Source: Epiperipatus broadwayi
Taxonomy: Eukaryota > Onychophora > Udeonychophora > Euonychophora > Peripatidae
Reading direction: 5' to 3'
Assembly: GCA_028023455.1 (NCBI GenBank)
Contig: JAQFVV010012497.1
Span: forward strand, 746,001-810,000
Length of the DNA stretch: 64,000 bases
This document shows, piece after piece, positions 1 through 12,959 of this stretch (position 1 is the stretch's first letter; every line of letters starts with the position of its first letter). The notes under the pieces were generated by a model. The model made no database searches. It saw only the letters and a list, made by a program, of their open reading frames with translations, and had not been told where the DNA came from. The translations under genes were made by a program, and so were the position numbers.

Positions 1-969
1 CATACATTGCTCATTATATAGTACTGTGATATCCTTATAAAATAAATAAAATTTAGCTATAATTAATATTTTAGCTAAAAATACTATTCCATAAGTCTGC
101 ATTCAGCAGCATGAAGATTATTTATGTCCAAAATTCAATATTAAACTCATATATCTTGTTCACAAATTGTAAAGCTTTACATAAACTGGCGCATTAATGT
201 GACAAGTCGTGGAGATTTATATTGCTATACAGTATATTAAGATTTCTGGCAGGAGGCAAATAGAATAACTAAGCAATAAAATATTATGACCAAACAATAA
301 AACTTGATTATCATCAATGTAGTTTATCCTCCTTAGTGTAATTTATTTTTGCATTATTGAGTATTGGAACATGAAATTATAATATCTTACCAATTGTGAA
401 AATAGTAGATAATAGCAATGAAATATAATACATGTTGGCTCTTATTATAAACAATTGAATTACTATATATTTTTAATTTCTATATATCTTTAGTTATTAA
501 TATGACCATCTCCCAACTCGTGAGCTTTATGATATTTGCTCAACTTTCTCCCAATTTATTATATTAATTTTTATTATTGTATTTGAATGATCACTGGCAA
601 TATATAAAACCTTTAATAGATTCAATACAGGAAATGAACATCAATTATTAGGATGGAAGATATGTATTAATGCAAAACTGAAGATTCAAAAACTATTTTT
701 TTTTTAAAAAAAAAACTATTTACAATTGATATTCCTTTTATCTTTAGAAATACTTCAATTAATTTAAGCTTTAACTTTCAAATTGTTTTAAAATATTAAT
801 TGATTTTGATATAGATCAGACTTAAGGCAAATGAATAAGAAGATAATTGATATTATTCTGGTACAAAAGAAATCAGCAGTTTATCAACAAATTTTCAATT
901 GAGACCACAGTACATGAAAAAATGAAGGAAAATGAAAATATTTAAAGATAAATCATTTAGAAGAACTGA

Positions 970-2650
970 ATATCAGAATAATATGAAAGAAGTTTAATGA
1001 TAAATGAAGTATAACTGAATTGACATAGAAAGTTTTAGAAGTCTCAAAAGTATATCATAATATATAATTTTAAATGAAGAAACAAACATACAATCAAATC
1101 TAAGAATAATGGAGAAGCTTTAGAAAATATGGAATTATTATTATCTTGAAAGAAGTAGGATGAAAAATAGTGAAATTGTTGGTAAAGTTATATACCAAAT
1201 GTATAAATGATAAAAGATGCACAAATGATTGAAAGAATGCACTTAGTGATTTTGATATTTTAAAAAGGTGGGAAAAAAGATATTAAAAATTACAAACCTA
1301 TTAGTCTTATTTTGGTGCTGTATAAGATGTGTAACAATATTATTTCAACTTATCTACAAAGAATTTTGTATTCATACCAAATAAAGAAGTTGGATTTAAA
1401 AGAGGTTTTACCATAATAGATCAGATACAATTATTAAGAGAAGTGAATTGACATAGAAAGTTATAGAAGTATTTAAAAGTATATCACACTATATAATTTT
1501 AAAGAAAGATTGAACATGCAATCAAATCTAAGAATAATGGAAAAGCATTACAAAATTATGGAATTATTGTTATTACCTTAAAAGAAGCAGGATAAAAAAT
1601 AATGAAATTGTTGGCAAAGCCATATTCCAAATATGTAAATGATAAAGCTGCAACAGATGATTGGAAGAATGCACTTAGTGATTTTGATTATGAATTGATA
1701 TTATGCTTTGGGTTTATAGATTAACAAAAGGTGTTTGACTATTGTATTTCCACAGTGATTAGTGAAGATATGGATTTAAGATATTTTAATATTTTGAAGA
1801 ATATTTATCAAAATGCAATAGCAATGATTAGATTACATGTTGACATTAAGAATATTAACATTGATAAAGTGTACAATAGGAGAATTCCATATCTCCATCA
1901 CTTTTTACCAGTTTCATGGGAAATATTTTATGGATTAAAGTGAGAAGGTATGTGAATAAAAATAGACATTGTTTAAGTTCATCTAAATGTTGCAGGCAAT
2001 ATGGCTGTTTTTTTTTTGTTTTTTTTTTTGAAAATTAATGCCTTACTTGAATAATGTTACAAGATTTATTAGAGGAAAGCAAGAAAATAGGTCTAAACAT
2101 AGATTCTAAAAAAGCTAATAGCTTTTCACACAAGGAGAAAATAAAAATTCATAATAATAAATTAGAAAAAATTAGCAGTTATAAGTGTTGTGATCACATA
2201 TTAATTGCAAAAGAAAACATAATATATGAAATTAATCTTGAGTGGAGTACTTTTGTAGAATTAACTTGATGATCAAAGGAAATATGCTTGCATTTAAAAA
2301 GGATGGTTTTTTAAATAGATGTTTCATCAGTTCATGCATATGGATCTGAAACTTGGGCACTTAATAGAAAAGCAATAGAAAGATTTAAGATGACAAAGTA
2401 TATTTTGGAACTACAAGAAGTGATCAAAAGCAAAATACATAAGTGAAAGAACAAAAAGGTAATATTGACATCCTTGAAGGAATTAAAATTTAAGATGTAT
2501 CCAAAGAGGTATTTTAAAAGACCTACAAAGAGATCATATGAGGTTAAGTAAGAAGTTTGCCGAAATGATATGGAGAAGTTATGGATTAGAGGAACTGAAC
2601 TTAATTTGAAGTTACTTTCATCCTGCAATGAATTGATAATGTTTGAAAAT
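970..2650 (+). mobile_element. Non-LTR retrotransposon (LINE) relic, reverse-transcriptase part
   Basis: A decayed LINE whose reverse transcriptase reads in pieces across several frames. Near 1285-1370 it reads IKNYKPISLILVLYKM, the usual NYRPISLL motif. Near 1375-1445 it reads GFKRGFTIIDQIQLLREV. The F-(V)FD block lies at about 1705-1745, and 1750-1860 gives YFNILKNIYQNAIAMIRLH. Positions 2054-2260 give LLEESKKIGLNIDSKKAN, the region after the catalytic FADD box, and 2337-2420 give a SETWALNRKAIERF-like segment. The FADD box itself is not legible; a T-rich stretch near 2010-2030 sits where it should be. Stops and frameshifts are many, so the element is dead. A fragment of the same family lies at about 45500-46660. 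Confidence 0.75.
1016..1689 (+). repeat. Internal direct duplication inside the LINE relic
   Basis: Two copies of a ~245-bp segment lie at 1016-1257 and 1445-1689. Both run from GAATTGACATAGAAAGTT to GCACTTAGTGATTTTGAT, with scattered differences. The first copy is followed by the NYKPISLI block. The second lies between the LREV motif and the FGFID motif, where a normal element has no such sequence. The first copy is therefore in the native place and the second is an added one. Confidence 0.7.
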
Positions 2651-3577
2651 GATCATAATGAACAATCATTTAAATATGCCTTATTAATTTAAATGAAAAA
2701 TATAAATAAATAAAATTAGCAATAACTAGTAATTCTACAAAGATTTAATATTTGTGATCTTCTGATGTAATGTTTATAATTAATTCCTAGTTTTTGAAGA
2801 ACTGTTTTTAATGAATAAAGATAACAATTAGGGTTACATAATCAAATTAATAATAAAAATTAACTTGGAAAGATTAAGTTTTAAAACAATTAATTAATTC
2901 AGGCTAACATTTTTTAAAAATAGTATTTCAGATATTGTTAGTTTGGAAGAAAAGTGAAACATTGAAATAAATTAACTTCAGAATATCTTTCATGGCAAAT
3001 ACTTAGAAAATGAAAATCAAGACATATTAATCAAAAAGTATTTTTTATTGGCATTTATGCATACGATTTCATATTTAGAGAAAGTAATGGTAATTCCAAA
3101 AAGCTTCTTGGGCAGCCAGTACAATGTTTGAGGGATTTAGTCCGCACATACACGTTCAATAATTTCACAAACAGTTAAAAACAACTGATTATTGCTAATT
3201 TTTAGTTTAGCTCCATTTTTAATTACTTTATTTTTCTGAATTATATACTGGAAGGATAGAATTAATATAATAATTATATAATTCCTTTTATTTTTTGATT
3301 TTAGATTTAAAAAAAAACAAAACTAACACACTTAATTTTTGTATATAATATTTTATAATGAATTTTAGTAAACTTTTGCCACAATTATATATTATTACCT
3401 ATTTTGTAATATATAAAACATCATTATATTTCAATGTGTAAATGTAAATATAAAATATTTACACACATACTCATATACATATACATCCTGACATTACCCA
3501 ATATTAAGATATTTAAGAAGCAAATTCTTTGGTTTTAAACTTAAAAGATAAATGCCAATAAAATTACAATTCTGGCT

Positions 3578-4047
3578 GATATGTAAGATGTGATATGTTG
3601 GACTATTTCCATCATTTATGAGTGAATGTTGAATGTATAGAAAATTTTAAACTTAAGTTAAACTTTCCAAATACAAACAACTTGTTAGTAATAACACACA
3701 AATAGACAATATAGGTTAGTAATTACACAATGTTTCGAGTAGTATTATTCTCCACTCTTCTTGGCCTACATGCACAGTGACAATATTCGCATAGAAGCTG
3801 AACTAGCACCTTTAGATTCTTGAATATCAAATTTAAGGCAAATGCTCTACCAACTGAGCAAGAGTGGAAAATAATACTACTCGAAACATTGTGTAATTAC
3901 TAACTTGTATTGTCTATTTGTGTGTTATTACTAACAAGTTGTTTGTATTTGGAAAGTTTAAATAAAGTTTAAAATTTTCTATACATTCAACATTTACTCA
4001 TAAATGATGGAAATAGTCCAACTTTTCACATCTTATAATATATCATC
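3578..4047. repeat. Foldback repeat with ~185-bp arms
   Basis: The left arm (3578-3759) and right arm (3860-4047) are inverted copies with only a few mismatches. Both hold GTTGGACTATTTCCATCATT at the outside and CACAATGTTTCGAGTAGTAT near the loop. The 100-base loop is unrelated to the arms and contains a tRNA-like segment on the other strand. No target-site duplication is obvious. The arms resemble no coding sequence; this could be a foldback element or two head-to-head insertions. Confidence 0.8.
3768..3866 (-). repeat. tRNA-related (SINE-like) fragment in the foldback loop
   Basis: Read on the - strand the loop contains GCTCAGTTGGTAGAGCATTT, which matches a tRNA D-arm and A box. About 45 bases later comes GCTAGTTCAGCTTC, a poor B-box match. 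The anticodon stem does not pair and no acceptor stem is visible, so it is not a working tRNA. It looks like the head of a tRNA-derived SINE or a tRNA pseudogene. Confidence 0.5.
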
Positions 4048-4499
4048 ATTACAAACCTTCAGACAAATAAATGGCTGATATGTATTTGTGAGAAATTCAT
4101 CCATTCTTTTTCATCATATGAAATTACTATAAGAATTGTAATGATAAAAACATTATTTCTGAGCTTCTTTAAGGCCTAAAGAGGAAAGAGTTTCCTTTTA
4201 GTTTAAAACTAATTGCTTTTTGTTTTGAAATATATGTGTATTGAATTTCTCTGTTTTTGTTGGAAATTTTAAATTTATTAACAATTGACAAATTTTTAAT
4301 TATTTTGTATAATGGGTTATGTTGTACCATAATTTAGAAGTTATGCATTTAGGTGTTGAAATATAAGTTTTTTTTAATATTTCACCTATAGAAATCTAAG
4401 AGAACAAAAAAATAAATTCATTGCTAATTTCAAATTGTTATAAATTTTTACTTTTGACTTCTTATGATTGTTGGTGTACAGTAGTTTATTTCACTCTTT

Positions 4500-4760
4500 A
4501 TTTGTTAGATGTCATTCAAAATTAACCAATTTGATTGATAGTTTATTTTTCTTTTGTTTTTAAGAGTATGCCATTCTCAACTCTTCTTAATATTTTATTT
4601 GACACATCTCCCAATTTTAGTCAACTTTATTTTTTCTGATTGCACTTTTATACATTTTTTAAAATTGTAACGTCTACATAATATTCAGTCCTTTAGAAAA
4701 TATTTTAAAGATATTGTTTCTTCAGTGTAGGTTGATGTATATAATGCACTTAATCTATAT
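4500..4760 (-). mobile_element. Possible LINE 3'-end relic
   Basis: The - strand gives short peptide stretches that resemble the degenerate C-terminal tail of LINE open reading frames, a tryptophan-rich DNA-binding tail like that seen better preserved elsewhere in the window. There is no continuous frame and the call is weak. Confidence 0.25.
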
Positions 4761-5096
4761 TTATTTTTAGTTCTCACTATCATAAATGAATTACTTTGAT
4801 TAAGTGGGAGTAGAATATACCTATTTTTATTATTAAAATGTCCAGATATTTAAACACTTTACATCCTTCATTAATAAAAAAAAAAAAAAGCATCTAGTAA
4901 ATAAGAAATATATATTATTTTTGTAAAAATATTTACTTTCTCTTCAAATTCTTAAAATATAATAAAATTATTTATTTTCATAACGAATTCCATTAATTTT
5001 AATTGTGGTAAAAGTCATTTATTTATATTTTATAAAATAAAACCGAGCTTCAACTTTTCGTTTTCTCAAAAAGGATTCTGTAGCTCGTGTAGCTGA

Positions 5097-5282
5097 CCAA
5101 TAAAATTTAAGAAAAAAGACCCAATAAGATTTTAAAGAAGTTAATAAATTGACCAATGAAAATAAAGATTAACTGACCAATGGAAATTATTTTTATTGTA
5201 AATTGTGGCCAATCAACAATCACTATTGGGGCGTTGCGTCGTCTTTAGTATAAAACGTAACTATTATGATAGACAGTCATTC
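5097..5282 (+). promoter_or_regulatory. H3.3 core promoter: CCAAT boxes, TATA box, initiator
   Basis: CCAAT pentamers occur at 5097, 5121, 5153, 5177 and 5209, and an inverted one (ATTGG) at 5225-5229. A TATAAAA box lies at 5249-5255. An initiator TCATTC (arthropod consensus TCAKTY) lies at 5277-5282 and puts the transcription start A at 5279, exactly 30 bases after the first base of the TATA box. Repeated CCAAT boxes, the target of NF-Y, are typical of histone promoters. Confidence 0.85.
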
Positions 5283-5337
5283 TTAGTCATTGTGAACGGA
5301 ATAAGCTAAAGGTTGTATCTACTTTTGATTCGTAAAG
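5279..5337 (+). other. Non-coding first exon of histone H3.3
   Basis: The exon runs from the predicted initiator A to a consensus splice donor, GTAAAG|GTAAGA, at 5337/5338. It contains no ATG. The 643-base intron that follows (5338-5980) ends in CTTTTAATAG, and 16 bases of 5' leader (5981-5996) precede the start codon. A 5'-UTR intron is common in animal H3.3 genes. The exon ends are predicted from signals only. Confidence 0.7.
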
Positions 5338-5656
5338 GTAAGAAAAACGTGACTTTTTAAAAATATATATATATATTTTTTTACAGTAATAGCTAATATA
5401 TAAAATAATCCATTAAATTATATTTGCTTAAATTTATCTTTTGCTACGTTTTGTATGTTTGTTGATAAAAAAAAATAAAGAACAATTTGATCGACCGCCA
5501 TATTGTGTTATTTGTTTACTACCCGCCATATTTCAATATTAATATTATTGCTTTGATTTGGACGTCATTTATATATATATTTTACAAGAAATATATATTT
5601 ACTTAATTTCTAATAGTAATATATTTTTATTAATTATTTTTTATTATTGAAGGATT

Positions 5657-5736
5657 AAATGTGTCCTGCCTATAGAAAACGCTTTTCCCCAAAGGGGGAA
5701 AAGACATCCGGTTTTATATTTATATAGGGCACATTT
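5657..5736. other. 80-base structured hairpin in the H3.3 leader intron
   Basis: The apical stem is CTTTTCCCC (5682-5690) paired with GGGGAAAAG (5695-5703). Outside it GAAAAC pairs with GTTTT, and the base is AAATGTG...CCTATA against TATAGGGCACATTT. The stem is far more G+C-rich than its surroundings. It is not the replication-dependent histone 3' stem-loop, which has a different sequence and belongs after the stop codon. Confidence 0.55.
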
Positions 5737-5993
5737 TTCTCTTACCTTTTATTTTCTTTTAGTTTTTGTAAACAATTAAAAATAAAACTTTATACGTGGA
5801 TTCTGTATTTAAAATTGTTAAAAAAATTTGTTTGAAAATAATACTATGTATATTAACTATATATAAAAAATCTTGGCTTATTTGCCAATCTTAAAAGAAA
5901 TTTGCGTGTATTGACTTTTATTTATTTCTTTTAAATTTGACAGTGTATATTTATTAATTTTTTGCAATTTCTTTTAATAGTTCAAATTTTTAA

Positions 5994-7013
<1,020 letters not shown>

Positions 7014-7300
7014 ATTTAAAATTTCAATAAACCACCACATTGCACATCCAACTCATTATTTTTTATTATTATTTTTTTTTACTTTTGATTCATTTAAAAA
7101 AAATCATTATGATCTACATTCTCCAGATTTTGTATTGTTCAAGAGTATAACGTGGACTCATTTTTAGGTAGTTACAACAATTATTAAAATCATTTTATAT
7201 GATGTGTTTCTAATTTGTAACTTATTTACTGGCTAATGTATTGGGATCAAGGATTTTTTTTATTTCCCGTGTGTAATAAATTGTAGTTATGTCTGTCAAC
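7014..7300 (+). terminator. H3.3 3' UTR with candidate polyadenylation signals
   Basis: AATAAA occurs at 7026-7031, only 13 bases after the stop codon, and again at 7275-7280, followed by a T/GT-rich stretch. The second would give a more ordinary 3' UTR of about 280 bases. Which one is used cannot be told from sequence, and longer 3' UTRs are possible. Confidence 0.45.
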
Positions 7301-10300
7301 TATTATTGCCTTAGTCTGAGTTTTCTACCTCAGCAACTTGTGCAATTGGCCAGACTAATGAAAATCTGCATTTTTTTTTTTTTTAAAAAAATAGTTTAAT
7401 TTCACACACACCAGTAAAAAAAAACTTAATTTTCCCCCTAGAACACTTCCTTTTAAAATTTGCAGATATGAACGTATAAAAAGCATTTACCGGTTCAAGG
7501 AAAATTTCAGATAGCCTAGAGAGAGTCGTACTGTCTAGTTTATTAACAAATGTCCACAATATGGATCAGTATCACTGTTGTTGTGCTTGTTTATGGACTT
7601 TCTTTCTCATTTTAATATTAAAATGAAAAAATTTTAAGTCATTTAGTTTCTTGATTCTCTTTTAAGCAGTTCATATATTAAATATGTTTTACAAGTTTTT
7701 TTTTTTAATGTTTTTTCCTCTATTTATTATTATTTTTGTATCATAGCATAATTATCTAAATTTAACACTTTTGAATATAGATTTTTGTGTTTCCTGTTAA
7801 TTTCTACCACAAATTGTCACAGTCAACTATTTGATCTGGATGGATTGATTTAAATTTTTCATTTATTATTATTTTTTTTTTATTTAAGTTTTTCTATACT
7901 TTACTAGCCTTCCATTCTCATTTTGGGAGCTTGTACAAAGTTTGAAATCATGTATCTGCCAAAATCATAACATTTTACTTTGCTATTCATTATGTTATTT
8001 CATCAAATCTTGCTGTATAAAAGAAAATTAAAGTATTTTGTATTTTTTTTTAATTTGAAGTGTTTTCACTAAGAATATAATTTAAAAAAAATTTACTGAT
8101 TGCAATTGGCAGAAAAATGTTTAGGAAGCATATGATGATCATGAAATGTTATCTTTATAGAAGTAGTTTGTTCAATTAAATAATTTACTGCCTACTGTGG
8201 TGACAGTAAATTCTAAGAGATTGAAAATATATATAGTATATAAAACTTGAAATAAGATCAAAACTAGTATGGAAACATCTTTTATAACTTTAAAAGTTTT
8301 GAAAATACTAACAACAATTTGAGGATGTCTGAAACTATGGAAATTACTAGATCAAAATTTCTAAATAATTGCTTTAGAATTTTCTTTCTGTCCAATATAA
8401 AATTAGTTTTAAAGATATTTAGAAATTGTTTCCAATTATACAAAATTATTTAGTTTTTACCAGTGAGAAAATGTATCAATCTACATTTTCCAAGTTTGAA
8501 ATTTTTTATAAAAAGTTATTGAAAATACTTAATATTTTGAAAAGACAATATTTATCAAACAACAAAATACCAATGTGTACAAAATAGTCATGAAAGGTTT
8601 ATGTGTGCTGGCATTTCATTACTTTATAAGATCAGTGGAAAAATATGTGTGGGCTTTATTAATTTCTATTTGAATATACTATGAGTACATAAAAATTGAA
8701 TTTTAAATGAAGTTTGCAATTATTTATATTGATTTTGTTGTATGTAACATTCAAGCAATATGTATAAAGTTTGTCCTAGTGAGAGTTGCTGGTTCTCCAA
8801 GCTGACTGCATCACCTATGAATCAAGTCTTAATAGTATAGTTTAGCTATTCACAATTTTGAGGTGTTAGAATGTCTGGATTAATAATAGTTTCATGCAGT
8901 TTTATCCAATTATAATGGTGTTTTGTTTTCATTGTGGAATAAGAAATGAAATACATTGTAATAATTCACTGTGATTTGTGAACTAAACATGATAGACCTT
9001 AAAAAATATTAATAGCTAAACTTTCAATATTGATTTAAAGATAGTGCAGTGAACAGCTAAGAGAAAATCATTTTTTCCACTGGATCAGTCCTGTATATGC
9101 ATTTTTAAAAATAAATAGCAAATATTTAATTAAAAATTGTAAGGATAATCTCTTCAATTAAATTTATAGCCTGTCACCATCTTCAGATCTCTAAAGTAAA
9201 AATAGGGGGTTTTAAAAGTTATTCTTTGATACTACTATCAGTGATAGTAATCTTTTATAACAAATAAAATGAATTATTTTGTCATGATACACAATTGCAT
9301 ATATATAATTCAATCATTAGGAAAGATCTTGAAAATGTTCAGACATAATGAAGATAAACTTTAATCCAAACCATGTAGGCCATACAGAAAATGATCAAAG
9401 CATTAATAAAAATGCTTCCATAAGTGTTACTTTGTGCCTTTACATATTTAAAGATTTACCAAAATGGCGTGAACACAAATTTAAAAGTCTTCACAACTTT
9501 TAATCAGGACTTCATTTGACTATCAGATTTTGTGTGATAAATTCAAGAGAATTTTGGTTGATTCTTGACATTTTTGGAATTATAAACTGATCAATTATTA
9601 TTATTATTTTTTTATGTCAATTATTAAAAATTTAAATACAGTATATCTATATACAATTTGAAAGTTGTACATGCAATCTAATAAAAGATAAGTGGCAACC
9701 ATGAGCTAGTTTTATTATCTAAAGTTTTGAAATTATGGTTGGCAGTTTGATTGAAAATACTACTTTTAAATCTAACTATAATCCAATTTGAGCATGCTAT
9801 TGATTGATTGTTTGGACTCCTTAGTAATAAAATTAATTTTTATATACAAACAGAAAATGTATAGGATTGTAGAAGAAAATTTTCAGTGTTGTTAGTTTTA
9901 TTAAAATTGATATCTAAAAATTTTCTTTAAAATTGCAATATTTTTTTTCTCCTGTATTAATTTATTTTCTGTTCTGCTTGATTTAGTTCAAGATAAAGTT
10001 CCAAATCAGAATATGCTATCATTTCAATATTGCCTCAAACTAATTATGAACTCAATAATAAAGCCATTAGATATATATTTTTTCTTATATTTTTCTGTTC
10101 TTTTCATTCTGCTACTTCATTAATTTCATTCAAAGTATAATTTTAATATGTAAAAATGATAATGTATATTTAGTTTTATTGGAGAAATATTTTGGAAGAA
10201 AAAGTGAAAAGATGGGGCAAGCATTAAATTAAAAAAAAAAACAATTTTTAAATTTAATCAAGAATACCATATATTTAAGCAAGATTTCTTTTGGAACTTT

Positions 10301-11370
10301 TTAGTTTTTGAATTATTGATTGATAATTTAAAAAATACTATAGTAATATATATTTGGAATGAATATAATTGGTATACAGTTTATTCAATTAGATAATCAA
10401 GATATAAATAAATTTTGAACAAAAGTGTATTTAATTTTCATTGGGTTATTTTAAAACAACTTAAAATCAAATATTTTATATCAATATTCTTCAGATTTTT
10501 TTATTTTTCTGAATTCATAACAAATGTTATGTATTATATATACAAACATTACATTTATGTTAATAAGCAAAATACTTTTTCCATCTGTTTAAAATATTCT
10601 CATCATATGAGTCTGAAATTGTATTTATATATTGGACTATTTCCATAATCCAATATTAAGTATATGAATGTCTAGAAAAATTGTAATTTTATTTAAATTT
10701 CCCTAAAAGCATTAAATACTTAATATTAGATAATGGACATAGGCACTATATAAATACATTTATACCATCACAAATTACTGCAGTGTTTTTAAGATAGACA
10801 ATTCAGAATTTGGTCTTTGTGCGCATTTTATTACTATTTTTGTTATTGAAAAGGTAAAAAAGATCTTAATAGCTATTTGAAATGGTGTAAATGTTGATTT
10901 ACAGTAAAATATTTGAGTAAATTCTACTTAGTGCTTTTCAAACTTTTTTATGGCAAATATTTTAATCTAATTTTAAATATTCTGATGTACTGCCCCAAAA
11001 CTAATTCCTCAATACATGAAGTCAAATATTAATGGGAATTAATTCCTTGTACTCAGAATTGCAAAAGGCAATAAATTATGTTAGAGGTATGGATTATATT
11101 TTAAAGAGACTGGTTCATTTAACAATCCAAAGGCATCTTAATCTAAAAATGGTTTATTTTGTTTTATTTACTTTATAAGCATATACGTGGAATGCAAATA
11201 ATTTACATTTTTTAAAGAATAATTAAACTAATTTTTTTTACAGAAATGGGCAATTTTTGTTTAAAAAGTTACCTTTTTGAAATGTGTGAAAGCTGCAAAT
11301 ATTTTTTTAAAAATTAAACAGTATATATATATATGTGATTATTAGCAAAAATCTATATATAATGCCCATA
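7300..11370. other. AT-rich DNA without a recognised gene
   Basis: Homopolymer T runs and short ORFs only. I saw no conserved protein motif, RNA gene or strong repeat structure on either strand. The 77-codon ORF at 10415-10648 has low-complexity composition and no family resemblance. Part of the region may be extended H3.3 3' UTR. Confidence 0.5.
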
Positions 11371-11610
11371 CTATTCATAATTTTTTACTAGCCATTCTGC
11401 CAAAAATAATTTTACATTATTTTAATGGTTACATTGACAATTTTGATGTTTTGACTTTTGCATTTCTATAGTCTAAAATGTTAATTAAATTTAACTATTG
11501 ATAACTTTTTACTAGCTATTCTGCCAAAAATAATTTTAAGTTGATTTTAATAGTTACATTGAAAATTTTGACTTTTGCATTTCTACAGTCTAAAAATGTT
11601 AATAGTTATT
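11371..11610. repeat. Two-copy imperfect tandem duplication (~120-bp unit)
   Basis: Copy 1 starts at 11371 and copy 2 at 11495. Both run CTATT.ATAA.TTTTTACTAG, then CATTCTGCC or TATTCTGCC, and end with GACTTTTGCATTTCTA.AGTC. They differ by substitutions and short gaps, so the duplication is old. Confidence 0.75.
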
Positions 11611-12959
11611 GAATTTCTGCACATATTTATACATCAGAGAAAAACAATTTTGATACTATTGGCAAAAATATCTGAAAACCATTATTGTCAATCAAATATA
11701 TCATTTTTTGCATTTTTAATTTTAAAATTTTAGCATGCAGTTAGCATTTCTTAAAACTGAGTTAGAATTTTTTCACACATGAATTCTCATACAGAATATG
11801 TACTTGTGAATGCTTATTTCAAGATAAATTGGTTTAATTTGCTAATCTGGCTCTCAGTAATGACTTTTTTGATTAGATATGGGTCATTATAATGCTTTGG
11901 TATTCTCTATCATTTACTACCATACCAATATTGTAGATATTTTATCTTCTAATTTCAACAGTTTGTCTTTATATAATTTATAATACAGTTGACCCTTCGA
12001 GATCATTATATGAAATCAAAAGGCATGGATTATTAATCTGCCACTGGTCATCATTCTATATTAAAATCTTATTACTATTTTAGCTCTGCTTTTGTTCTGA
12101 CTATATTTTTTTACTTGACACCATTTTATGTCTTTTTTTTTTATAATTTAGTATATTGTGGAAGATAATTAAAATTTTTTAGAAGTTTATACTTTATTGC
12201 AGATTATTTTAAGTGATAGTATGGAAATCTTAAGTTCTAAGACTTTGAGTCAACTGGTGGATACTTAATTGTAAAAGTATATTATAGACACAAAATATTG
12301 GTAATTAAGTGAAAATTAAATATTAATGCAGAATTTTTTTTATCTTGTCTATTTTGATTAAAATTATTAAGTCCTGCCTAGCTTGTAAAAGTTTCTTTTG
12401 TCCACTTGATGTGAAAATTGTACAGTATAATACATAATGATCTTTATATATCTTCCAACTGCCATAGCCTCTCCTACATTGAAATGTAATTTTTTTTTTT
12501 TAATTAGATTTTTAAATTATTTTCTTTTGTAATTTTGCATGAAATGAGCCATATGTTTTGCATGGCTTTTGTAGTGTTCATAATCTATTTACCATGGCTT
12601 TAGCTTTATAATTTTAAGTGCTAAAACTTATGTACATGTGTATAAATTGTTACTGTATTATCAACAGGAGTTATTCAGAAATGAAATATGCCTTTAAATT
12701 CCAAAAGAAAAATAATAGATTAGTTTTAGATGACTATTATTCCATGAACCACAAATACACAATGTTTGCCTATTCTGTTTAATATTTTGCAATGTTGACT
12801 TTTGTAGCAAACATTTTTCTGAAATAGTGTTCAGTTGGAGCTCCCATACATTTTTTATTCTCAGCCAATTAAAACTTACACGTGTTTAGAATTTTTGTAT
12901 TGTAAATTAGGTTTGCTATATTTTTTAGTAAATCTTGCATGATGTAATTTTCCAATAGT

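Noticed and set aside
3768-3866. A real tRNA gene
   Set aside because: The D-arm matches well, but the anticodon and acceptor stems do not pair and the B box is poor.
7014-7300. Replication-type histone 3' stem-loop
   Set aside because: No GGC.CTTTTCAG.GCC-like palindrome follows the stop codon; polyadenylation signals are present instead. The hairpin at 5657 has another sequence and place.
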